This document shows positions 35,575-44,097 of a DNA stretch of 64,000 bases, piece by piece. The DNA is from Solirubrobacterales bacterium. GTDB taxonomy: Bacteria; Actinomycetota; Thermoleophilia; Solirubrobacterales; Solirubrobacteraceae. Where the stretch lies: the NCBI GenBank assembly GCA_019241635.1, contig JAFAWR010000037.1, positions 1-64,000 on the forward strand. Reading direction: 5' to 3'. Made by a program: the position numbers and the translations under genes. The notes beneath the pieces are model-generated. The model was given only the letters and a program-made list of their open reading frames with translations, ran no database searches and had not been told where the DNA came from. The first letter of the stretch is position 1, and the number at the start of each line of letters is the position of its first letter.

Positions 35575-36572
35575 CCGTGCTCCAGGAAGGCCGCGCGCGC
35601 CGCCGCCCCCGCCGGCGGCCGCACCTCGCGCTCCGGCGCGCCGGACGGGTGCTCGCCGTCCTGGTCCTCAGTGCAGCCGCGCTCCTCGCGCTGATGGTCG
35701 CCCGGGTCCAGGGACCGGCGACGATCGCCCTCAATCGCCCGGTCGTCCCGGTCCACGCCAAGCTCGCCGCGCCGGAGCCGCAGCGCGGCAGCTACGGGAT
35801 CGCGCCGGCGCCGATCGGCGGCCAGGTGGCGGTCAAGCTCAAGCTCCCGTTGAAGAGCGGCCTGCTGTTCGATGTGCACACCGGCCAGGTGCTGTGGCAG
35901 AAGGACCCCAGCCGGATCGTGCCGATTGCCAGCCTGACCAAGATGATGACCGCCCTCCTGGTGGCCGAAAGAGCCAGGCCGAGCGACCGGGTGCTGATCA
36001 CCCGCGACGCGCTCCACTACACCGGCTCGGGCGTGGGGCTCCTTCCCAAGGGCAAGCGCGTCTCGCTCACCGCCCTGCTGTATGGGCTGCTGCTCCCCTC
36101 GGGCAACGACGCCGCGATCGCGTTGGCCGACCACGTGGCCGGGACTCAGGGCCGGTTCATCGCGCAGATGAACCAGAAGGCCCAGGCCCTGGGCCTGCGC
36201 TGCACCCATTTCGCGTCCGTGTCGGGCATCGTCGACCAGGACAACTACTCGTGCGCCCAGGACCTGGCGCTGATCGCCCACCTCGTGGTAACCCAGCCCC
36301 TGCTGGCCCCGATCGTCGCCTCGCGCAGCGCGATCCTGCCCTTCCCGATCAAGGGCGGCAAGCTCTACCTGTACAACAACAACCCGCTGCTGATCCTCCG
36401 CTATCCGGGCGTCGACGGGGTCAAGACCGGGTTCACCGATGCGGCCGGCCAGTGCCTGGTCGCCACCGCCAAACGCGGCCGGACCTGGCTGGGCGTGGTG
36501 CTCCTGCATTCGGGGGATACCTCGACCCAGGCACAGACGCTGCTGAGCGCCGGTTTCGCGAGGCTTGGTTAA
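35571..36572 (+). CDS. D-alanyl-D-alanine carboxypeptidase (S11 family)
   Basis: IASLTKMMTALL (SxxK), SGNDAAIALA (SxN), DGVKTGFTDAAG (KTG). Confidence 0.94.
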   Translation: MTVLQEGRARRRPRRRPHLALRRAGRVLAVLVLSAAALLALMVARVQGPATIALNRPVVPVHAKLAAPEPQRGSYGIAPAPIGGQVAVKLKLPLKSGLLFDVHTGQVLWQKDPSRIVPIASLTKMMTALLVAERARPSDRVLITRDALHYTGSGVGLLPKGKRVSLTALLYGLLLPSGNDAAIALADHVAGTQGRFIAQMNQKAQALGLRCTHFASVSGIVDQDNYSCAQDLALIAHLVVTQPLLAPIVASRSAILPFPIKGGKLYLYNNNPLLILRYPGVDGVKTGFTDAAGQCLVATAKRGRTWLGVVLLHSGDTSTQAQTLLSAGFARLG

Positions 36573-36672
36573 GGGTGACCCCGTCACCGTCGGCGGTGCG
36601 TGAACGTGGCGCCCGGTGGGTATTTCACAGCGGGAGGTCCGGTCACAACTGCGGCATAACGAAGGAAGGCAG

Positions 36673-37206
36673 ATGTCCCCCGTCAGCTACCAGACGATCA
36701 AGCTCAGCAAAGGCAAGCACGCGAGTCCCGAGGACGGTGCGTGCGTGATGGAACTCGCTTCGATGCTTGCCGGCGAACCGTTCACCGATCACCCCGCCTC
36801 GGTCTGCCCGGTGATCGCGTCCTTCCTTCGCTCCTACAACGACTCGATCGACGAGCGTCGCCGCCAGTCGCTGTACGAGTACGCCTCGAGGGTTGTGGGC
36901 AGCCGGGCCGGGCACCGCGTTCAGGAGGCGCGGGCGGAGCGTCTGGCGGCGTGGGCCGACCAGGTGCTACGCAGCCGCCGCACCTGGTTCCTGCGCTCGC
37001 CGCTCCGCGCCCTGACCCGCCTGCGCAAGCCACCGATCGAAGCAATCGGCCCGTACGCGGTGCACGCCATCCCGAGGCACACCGATCAGACCCACGCGGC
37101 GGCGCTGGCCGTCGTCGATGAGCTGCTGGCGGTCGGCCACCGGGACGATCGAGTCTCCGCTCGGGTGATTGCGGCCCGAGCGCAGGCGCTCGATCCGGCC
37201 GCCTGA
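36673..37206 (+). CDS. Conserved lineage-type protein (paralog of 16202-17203 N-terminal part)
   Basis: CVMELASMLAGEPFTDHPASVCPVIASFLRSYNDSIDERRRQSLYEYA. Confidence 0.7.
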   Translation: MSPVSYQTIKLSKGKHASPEDGACVMELASMLAGEPFTDHPASVCPVIASFLRSYNDSIDERRRQSLYEYASRVVGSRAGHRVQEARAERLAAWADQVLRSRRTWFLRSPLRALTRLRKPPIEAIGPYAVHAIPRHTDQTHAAALAVVDELLAVGHRDDRVSARVIAARAQALDPAA

Positions 37207-37267
37207 TCGGCGCGCAGACGCTGAGCGCGGAGCATCAGAGGGGCAAGCGCCCGCTGAGCTGAGCAGC

Positions 37268-37999
37268 ATGGCAACGGACGTCAGCCGGATCCTCGCCGAA
37301 GACCCCGAGCTCTCGGACGGCCTGACCGGACCGAGGCTCGAGGACGCGGTGCGCGACTGCGTGGCGGGAACCTGCGTGTGCCGCTCGGGGTCATGGTCGC
37401 CGCCGAGCGAGATCGGCGACATGCGCTTCGGGATCGGCCTGCTCATCCTCGACGGGCTGATCGTGCGCCGCGTCGGGGTGGCCGGCCGCTTCGGCGCCGA
37501 GCTGCTCGGAGACGGGGACCTGATGAACCCGTTCCATCCCCACGACATGGGGACCTCGCTGCCTCGGACGGGTAAGTGGCGGGTGCTGCGCGACTCCCGC
37601 ATGGCGATCCTCGACAGCGATTTCGTGTTGCGCGCGAGCCGCTATCCCGAGGTCGTCTCGGCGCTGCTGGCCCGAGCGCTCAAGCGCGCCCGGCACATCG
37701 CGACGAACATGGCGATCGTCCAGCAGCCGCGGATCGACCTGCGGCTGCACATGCTCTTCTGGGAGATGGCCGACCGCTGGGGGGTCGTCCGCCAGGACGG
37801 CGTCCATATACCCCTCCACCTGACCCACGCGATGCTGTCGGACCTCGTGGCGGCCCGGAGGCCCACCGTGACCAAGGCCCTCGGGGAGCTGGCCCAACGC
37901 GGCGCGGTGGTGTGGACGGGAAGCGACTGGCTGCTGCCCGGCGAGCCGCCGTCAGAGCTCGACGACGTCGGGTCGTTCACCATCGCCGGGATCACCTGA
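37268..37999 (+). CDS. Crp/Fnr-family transcriptional regulator
   Basis: N-terminal cNMP-like fold and C-terminal HTH LTHAMLSDLVAARRPTVTKALGELAQRGAV. Confidence 0.8.
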   Translation: MATDVSRILAEDPELSDGLTGPRLEDAVRDCVAGTCVCRSGSWSPPSEIGDMRFGIGLLILDGLIVRRVGVAGRFGAELLGDGDLMNPFHPHDMGTSLPRTGKWRVLRDSRMAILDSDFVLRASRYPEVVSALLARALKRARHIATNMAIVQQPRIDLRLHMLFWEMADRWGVVRQDGVHIPLHLTHAMLSDLVAARRPTVTKALGELAQRGAVVWTGSDWLLPGEPPSELDDVGSFTIAGIT

Positions 38000-38083
38000 G
38001 CGCCACCGGAGCGCCACCCGAGCCCCACCTGAGCGCTGCCGGACAACTCCCCGACGCGCCGGTGTGCAAAGCTTCGCCGCGCT

Positions 38084-40360
38084 TTGGCCAACATCGTGGG
38101 ACAGCGCATCCGCCGCAGAGAGGACCCGCGGTTCCTCCGGGGCGAGGGTCGCTACGTGGACGACCTGCAGCTGCCGGGCGCGCTGCACCTGACCTTCGTC
38201 CGCTCCTACATGGCCCACGCCAAGATCAACGGGATCGACAAGTCGGCGGCCGAAGCGGCCGGCGCTCAGGTGTTCACCGCGGCCGACACCGACCTAGTGG
38301 CGGAACCCGCGCCGCCGATGCTGGGCGTCGGCCCCGAGATGCACAGGCCGTTCCTCGCCCGCGACACGGTCAGGTTCGTGGGCGACATCGTGGCCGTCGT
38401 GCTCGCCGACACGCGCGAGGCCAGCGTTGACGCGGCCGAGCTGGTCGCCGTCGACTACGACTCGCTGCCGGTGGTCGCCGACCCGCTCGAAGCGGTCAAG
38501 GACGAGGTGCTGCTGTTCCCCGAGGTGGGCACGAACATCTGCTTCCAGCGGCCCGCGGACAACCCCGATCCGAACCTGCTCGAGTCGAGCGACGTGCGCG
38601 TGAAGGGACGTCTGATCAGCCAGCGGATCTCGGCTCTACCGATCGAGCCGCGATCCTCCGCGGCCCAGTTCGGCGAGGACGGGCGCCTGACCATGTGGAT
38701 CTCGTCACAGACGCCCCACCAGGACAAGGCCTACCTCGGTGCGATGCTTGGGCTGGACGACGAGCATGTGCGGGTTGTGGCTCCGGACATCGGCGGCGGA
38801 TTCGGAGCCAAGGGGGCCAGGGTCGAAGACGTGATCGTGGGGTGGACGGCCCGCGCGACCGGCCGGTCGGTCCGCTGGACCGAGACGCGCAGCGAGAACA
38901 TGGTCGCGCTCCAGCCCGGCCGGGCGATGGTCCTCGACTTCGAGCTCGGGGCGAGTCGCGAGGGCGTGCTCGACGCGCTCAAGCTCGACATCATCGCCGA
39001 CGCCGGCGCTTATCCCCACCTCGGGGCCTTCCTCCCCAACCTGACCGCTCTGATGTCGAGCGGCGTGTACAAGATCCCCAAGATCGAGGTGACGATCCGC
39101 TCGGTGCTGACCAACACGACGCCGACCGCTGCCGTGCGCGGCGCTGGCCGGCCCGAGGCCACCCAGATGCTCGAGCGCGCCATGGATCTGCTGGCCGACG
39201 AGCTCGAGATCGACCCGGCCGAGGTGCGCCGGCGCAACTTCATCCCCAACGACGCCTTCCCGTACACCACCGCCTCGGGCGCCCACTACGACATCGGCGA
39301 CTATGGCGGCGCGCTCAACCTCGCGCTCGAGAGCGCGGGCTACGACGAGCTGCGTCGCGAGCAGGCCAGCCGCCGCCAGAACGGAAACGCCGCCCGGCAG
39401 CTCGGGATCGGCCTGAGCGTGTACGTAGAGGTGACCAACGGGATCTCCGAGCAGGAGTTCGGCGCGGTCGAGATCACCCCGTCTGGCGAGGCCATCGTGC
39501 GCACCGGTTCTCTGTCGCAGGGCCAGGGGCATGAGACCACGTTCGCGCAGATCGTCGCCGAGCGCCTCGGCCTGCCGATCGAGAAGGTCACGGTCACCCG
39601 CGGCGACACCGACGTGGTTCCCCGAGGGACCTGTACCTACGGCTCGAAGTCGACCCAGATCGGCGGCGTGGCGGCCAGCAAGGCCTCCGAGGAGGTCGTC
39701 GAGAAGGGCAAGGCGCTGGCCGCGGCCGAGCTCGAGGCCAACCCCGAGGACATGGTCCTGAACGTCGAGGAGGGACGCTTCCACGTCGCCGGCGCGCCCG
39801 CGCCGTCGCTCACCTGGGGCGACCTCGCGTCACGCCTGGAATCTCAAAACCGTCTGGCCGAGCTCGCCGCCGAGGTCGACTTCCAGGCCTCGCAGCCGAC
39901 CTTCCCGTTCGGCGCGCATGTGGCCGTGGTCGAGGTCGACACCGAGACCGGCTCGGTGAAGCTCAGGCGCATGGTCGCGGTCGACGACGCGGGCCGGATC
40001 ATCAACCCGCTGGTGGCCGAGGGGCAGGTCCACGGCGGCGTCGTGGCCGGCATCGCGCAGGCGCTGTTCGAGGAGATGGCCTACGACTCCGACGGCAACC
40101 CGCAGAACGCCAACCTGGTCACCTACTGCATCCCGGCGGCGAGCGAGCTGCCCCCGATCGAGGTCGTGAACATGGAGACGCCGACGCCGATCAACCCGCT
40201 CGGCGTGAAGGGGATCGGCGAGTCCGGGACGATCGGCGCCACCCCGGCGGTGCAGAACGCGGTGATCGATGCGCTCTCGCCCTACGGCGTGCGGCACATC
40301 GACATGCCGCTGAACGGCGAGACCGTCTGGCGCGCCGTGCAGAACGCCCGCCAGGGCTAG
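38084..40360 (+). CDS. Xanthine/aldehyde/CO dehydrogenase-family molybdopterin large subunit
   Basis: GGGFGAKGARVEDVIVGWTARATGRSVRW, AAVRGAGRPEATQMLERAMDLLA, GVKGIGESGTIGATPAVQNAV. Confidence 0.92.
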   Translation: MANIVGQRIRRREDPRFLRGEGRYVDDLQLPGALHLTFVRSYMAHAKINGIDKSAAEAAGAQVFTAADTDLVAEPAPPMLGVGPEMHRPFLARDTVRFVGDIVAVVLADTREASVDAAELVAVDYDSLPVVADPLEAVKDEVLLFPEVGTNICFQRPADNPDPNLLESSDVRVKGRLISQRISALPIEPRSSAAQFGEDGRLTMWISSQTPHQDKAYLGAMLGLDDEHVRVVAPDIGGGFGAKGARVEDVIVGWTARATGRSVRWTETRSENMVALQPGRAMVLDFELGASREGVLDALKLDIIADAGAYPHLGAFLPNLTALMSSGVYKIPKIEVTIRSVLTNTTPTAAVRGAGRPEATQMLERAMDLLADELEIDPAEVRRRNFIPNDAFPYTTASGAHYDIGDYGGALNLALESAGYDELRREQASRRQNGNAARQLGIGLSVYVEVTNGISEQEFGAVEITPSGEAIVRTGSLSQGQGHETTFAQIVAERLGLPIEKVTVTRGDTDVVPRGTCTYGSKSTQIGGVAASKASEEVVEKGKALAAAELEANPEDMVLNVEEGRFHVAGAPAPSLTWGDLASRLESQNRLAELAAEVDFQASQPTFPFGAHVAVVEVDTETGSVKLRRMVAVDDAGRIINPLVAEGQVHGGVVAGIAQALFEEMAYDSDGNPQNANLVTYCIPAASELPPIEVVNMETPTPINPLGVKGIGESGTIGATPAVQNAVIDALSPYGVRHIDMPLNGETVWRAVQNARQG

Positions 40361-40714
40361 CGCTGAGCGCCCGCGAGGGCTAGCGCAGGTTTCGGGGCCG
40401 AACCGCTCGCGCATCGAACGCGGGCTTCAGGGCGAGCATGACGCAGCCGACATGGTCGTATCCGATCGGCCCGGAACACCGCGCTGCTCCTGATCTCGGC
40501 GCTCGCCCTCTCGTGGGCGCTGGCCGGGACATCGCTGGCCAGGCCCGAGGGACGGCACCCCCAGGCGTGCCGATCCGCCGCGAACAAGCACCGTCCGACC
40601 AGGCGCTGTCGGCGCCGCGTCAAGCGTCACGGCACGCGCTCGACGGCCCGTCCCACGACGGCCACCACGAGCACCGCGCCAACCCCACCAGGCTCGCCGA
40701 CAACGAGCCTGCCC

Positions 40715-41587
40715 GTGCCCGCACCGGGCGCCGCGCTCCCCAGCGCACCACCGTCGTTGCCGCTCTCAGCGCCCTCCGCCTGGGACCGCCCGTCGCTGAG
40801 CGATCCGACCACGGTCGAACTGAGCGACGCCAACCACGTGCTGGTGCTCAACCAGAGCCAGGACTACATCGTGCAGTGCCCGCCGGGGACACTCGAGCTC
40901 AGCGCGGCGCTCAACATCTGGGGCGGGCACAACGTCGTGCTGGAGAACTGCGACCTGGACGTGACGGCCTCGGACTGGGCGGCGCGGTTCAGCGATCAGA
41001 GCGGCACGCTGTGGATCCACGACGTCCACTTCGGCGGCGCGAACCTGACCGGCGGCATCCAGCTGCAGGAACCCGGCGCGACCCTGGTGATGCGCGACGT
41101 GCTGTTCGACACGGTGTACGGGAGCCTGAACACCAACCACGCCGAGCTCATCCAGACCTGGGCCGGACCGAGCCGGCTGATGATCGACGGGCTGACCGGC
41201 TCGACCACCTACCAGGGCCTGTTCCTCGAGCCCAACCAGTACGACAACGGCACGGCGCCCACGGTGTTCGATCTGCGCCATATCGACATCGACGACTCCG
41301 GTGGCGCCTACGCGCTGTGGCTAGGCGCGGTCAACGGATCGCCCCCGGGCGACGAGAGCGGAGCGATCCTGACCTGGAACGTCCAGGACGTGTACGTCGT
41401 GCCCAACCCGGCCCGGACCTGGCCCGGCTGGTGGCTGTGGCCCCAGCCCGAGTCGGGCGATCCGACCTGGGACGGTGTCATCGCCGGCGCACCCCCGGGC
41501 GGCAACTACGTTCAGGCCAGCGCGAACGGCGCCACGGGCGTGGACGACGGTGCCGAGCCGCCCGCACTGGCCGGCGAACTGCCCTAA
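40715..41587 (+). CDS. Secreted pectin-lyase-fold-like protein; coding frame extends upstream to ~40442 without a normal start
   Basis: LNIWGGHNVVLENCDLDVTASD..LWIHDVHFGGANLTGGIQL beta-helix-like pattern; in-frame upstream RIRSARNTALLLISALALSWALAGTSLA. Confidence 0.6.
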   Translation: MPAPGAALPSAPPSLPLSAPSAWDRPSLSDPTTVELSDANHVLVLNQSQDYIVQCPPGTLELSAALNIWGGHNVVLENCDLDVTASDWAARFSDQSGTLWIHDVHFGGANLTGGIQLQEPGATLVMRDVLFDTVYGSLNTNHAELIQTWAGPSRLMIDGLTGSTTYQGLFLEPNQYDNGTAPTVFDLRHIDIDDSGGAYALWLGAVNGSPPGDESGAILTWNVQDVYVVPNPARTWPGWWLWPQPESGDPTWDGVIAGAPPGGNYVQASANGATGVDDGAEPPALAGELP

Positions 41588-42177
41588 GAGCCGCCGATCA
41601 GGACGCCGATCGCGACCACGATCGCTCCGGCGCCGGTCACGACGACCATCGAGTTGCGCAGCGGCACGTGGAGGAAGCGGTAGCGGATCCAGGAGATCAC
41701 GAACAGCTCGACCACGACCACGCAGCCGGCCACGATCAGCGCGGTGTGGACGTTGTTGATGATGAACGGCAGCGAGTGGAACACGCCGCCAAACGCGGTG
41801 GCCCCGCCGGTGATCGCACCGCGCACGATGGCCGAGCCACGGCCGGTCTCCTCGCCGGTGTCCGATAGCGCCTCCGAGAAGCCCATGCTCACGCCGGCGC
41901 CGAGCGCCGTGGCGATCCCGACGACGAGCGCGGTGTGTGAACTGCTCGAGATCGCGGCGGCGAAGATCGGGGCCAGCGTCGAGACCGTCCCGTCGATCAT
42001 CCCGACCAGTGCGGGCTGCACGACACGAAGCACGAAGGTCCGATCGTCGAAGCCGGTCAGGCTGGCGATCCAGTGGGTCAGCCGGAAGGTGGAGTGGGCG
42101 AAAGGCCGGTCCGGGCTGGGCGACGCGGCCGGCTCGGTCTCCTCCCGATCGGCGGGGCTGGCGACGTCCTGGTTCAT
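41584..42177 (-). CDS. VIT1/CCC1-family Fe/Mn transporter-like membrane protein
   Basis: QPALVGMIDGTVSTLAPIFAAAI, GAGVSMGFSEALSDTGEE. Confidence 0.85.
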   Translation of the reverse strand: MNQDVASPADREETEPAASPSPDRPFAHSTFRLTHWIASLTGFDDRTFVLRVVQPALVGMIDGTVSTLAPIFAAAISSSSHTALVVGIATALGAGVSMGFSEALSDTGEETGRGSAIVRGAITGGATAFGGVFHSLPFIINNVHTALIVAGCVVVVELFVISWIRYRFLHVPLRNSMVVVTGAGAIVVAIGVLIGGS

Positions 42178-42190
42178 GCTTGCGGCACTA

Positions 42191-42230
42191 TAGCAAGTGA
42201 CTTAGAATAAGGACGCCCTAACTTGAGCTA
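42191..42230. promoter_or_regulatory. Divergent promoter region with imperfect inverted repeats between VIT-like and fur-like genes
   Basis: TAGC-AAGT...ACTTGAGCTA, plus internal CTTA-gaa-TAAG. Confidence 0.35.
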
Positions 42231-42243
42231 TGATGTAACGAAA

Positions 42244-42684
42244 ATGTTTCCGACTTCCGACACCGATGCCCGACTGGTGGGCAAGCTGCGCGACCGTCGA
42301 CTCCGGGTGACCCCGCAGCGGATAGTCATCCACCGCGCGCTGTGCAGCCAGGCCCGTCACATGACCGCCGAGCAGGTGCTCGCGTCGGTGTCGGATGTCC
42401 TGCCCGGCACCTCCCTGCCGACCGTGTACTCGACCCTCGAGCTGCTCGAGGAGCTCGGGCTCGTGCGGCGCGTGGGCGCGGGCAACGGCGCCGTCGTGTT
42501 CGACTCGCGGGTGGAACCGCATGCTCACACGGTGTGCCGGCGCTGCGGGGCGATCGCCGATCTGGAGGGCGCCTCGGCGCCGAAGAACGCGCTCAGCATG
42601 GCCGCGGCCACCGGGTTCGCTCCCGACCACGCGCAGCTCGTCGTGTGGGGACTGTGCTCGGCGTGCGCCCCGCGAACCGGCTGA
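42244..42684 (+). CDS. Fur-family metal-dependent repressor
   Basis: RVTPQRIVIHRAL, GTSLPTVYSTLELLEELGLV, HAHTVCRRCGAIADL, CxxC near C-terminus. Confidence 0.92.
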   Translation: MFPTSDTDARLVGKLRDRRLRVTPQRIVIHRALCSQARHMTAEQVLASVSDVLPGTSLPTVYSTLELLEELGLVRRVGAGNGAVVFDSRVEPHAHTVCRRCGAIADLEGASAPKNALSMAAATGFAPDHAQLVVWGLCSACAPRTG

Positions 42685-42702
42685 GATAGCGTTCAGCGCG
42701 GG

Positions 42703-43641
42703 ATGCGCGCGATCGTCTTCGAGCGAAACGGTGGGCCCGAGGTCCTCGAGTGCCGGGACGTGCCGGCGCCGGAGCCCGGCGAGGGCCAGGTGCTGGTCGA
42801 CGTCGAGGCGGTCGGGATCAACTACCGCGACGTGTACGAGCGGAACGGCAACGGCTACGGGTCCGAACCACCGGCGATCATCGGCGTGGAGGGCGCGGGC
42901 AAGGTCCACGACTCCGGTGAGCGCGTGGCCTGGGTTGGCGTTCCCGGTAGCTACGCCGAACAGGTGGTCGCAGCGCGCGACAGGCTCGTGCCGGTTCCCA
43001 ACGGCGTCGACACCGAGGTGGCCGCGGCGGCGCTCCTGCAGGGCATGACCGCGCACTACCTGGCCGCCGACTCCTATCCGATCGAGGACGGGAATTGGGT
43101 GATCGTGCACGCGGCCGCCGGGGGCGTCGGGCTGCTCCTGACCCAGATCGCCAAGTCGCGCGGCGGCCGGGTGATCGCGACCACCTCGTCCGAGGACAAG
43201 GCCGAGCTGGCCCGTGGCGCCGGTGCCGACGAGGTGATCGGCTACGACGGCTTCGCCGAGCGTGCCCGCGAAATCACCGGTGGCGAGGGCGTCGCGGCGA
43301 TCTACGACGGGGTGGGCAAGGCGACCTTTGAGGCGGGGTTGAAGGCGCTCCGGCCAACCGGGCGAATGATCCTCTACGGCGCGGCCAGCGGCCAGCCCGA
43401 TCCGCTCAACCTGGCCGTGCTCGCTTCGGCCGGTTCGCTGTACGTCCAGCGCCCCACGCTCCAGACCTATACGCGCACGCCGGAGCTGCTCCGTGAGCGG
43501 GCGGGCGCGCTGTTCGAGCTGATCGCGGACGGCCGGCTCAATGTCCGCATCGGCGCCCGCTACCCGCTCGATCAGGCCCGGCAGGCCCACGAGGACCTCG
43601 AGGCGCGCAAGACGACCGGAAAGCTGCTGCTCGTCCCGTGA
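42703..43641 (+). CDS. Quinone oxidoreductase / zinc-type alcohol dehydrogenase family
   Basis: VIVHAAAGGVGLLLTQIAKSRGGRVIATTSS. Confidence 0.93.
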   Translation: MRAIVFERNGGPEVLECRDVPAPEPGEGQVLVDVEAVGINYRDVYERNGNGYGSEPPAIIGVEGAGKVHDSGERVAWVGVPGSYAEQVVAARDRLVPVPNGVDTEVAAAALLQGMTAHYLAADSYPIEDGNWVIVHAAAGGVGLLLTQIAKSRGGRVIATTSSEDKAELARGAGADEVIGYDGFAERAREITGGEGVAAIYDGVGKATFEAGLKALRPTGRMILYGAASGQPDPLNLAVLASAGSLYVQRPTLQTYTRTPELLRERAGALFELIADGRLNVRIGARYPLDQARQAHEDLEARKTTGKLLLVP

Positions 43642-44087
43642 AGGAGCTGCAGGGACGGGCCAGCGCCGAGCTCGACGTGCCGGCCCGGGACTGCTATGAG
43701 TTGCTGGCGGAGGTCGAGCGCTATCCGGAGTGGTTCGAGGTGGTGAGCGTGGTGGAGATCCTCGAAGCCGAGCGGAACGGCACGCCGGGGCTGGCCCGGG
43801 CCGAGCTGCACGTGCCCCAGAGCCCGTTCGGCACCCATTTCGAGCTGTTCGTGGCCGTGCGCACCGAGCGGCCGGGGACGATCACGCTGACTCGGGTGCC
43901 CGACGGTGTGGCTGATGAGGACCGGCTCGAGCTGATCTGGCGCGTGGCGGGCCGCCGGTCGACCCGGCTCGAGCTGGAGTTCGACGCCGCCGCGTCGTTC
44001 GTCCCCGGGTTCATTCCGGTGGGCGGCGCCGGCGACGCGATCGCCCGGGCGGCGATAGAAGCCGCGCGGGCCGCGCTCGGGCGGTAG
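43638..44087 (+). CDS. SRPBCC/polyketide cyclase-like protein
   Basis: VPARDCYELLAEVERYPEWFEVVSVVEILE. Confidence 0.82.
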   Translation: MKELQGRASAELDVPARDCYELLAEVERYPEWFEVVSVVEILEAERNGTPGLARAELHVPQSPFGTHFELFVAVRTERPGTITLTRVPDGVADEDRLELIWRVAGRRSTRLELEFDAAASFVPGFIPVGGAGDAIARAAIEAARAALGR

Positions 44088-44097
44088 GCTGGCGCCC

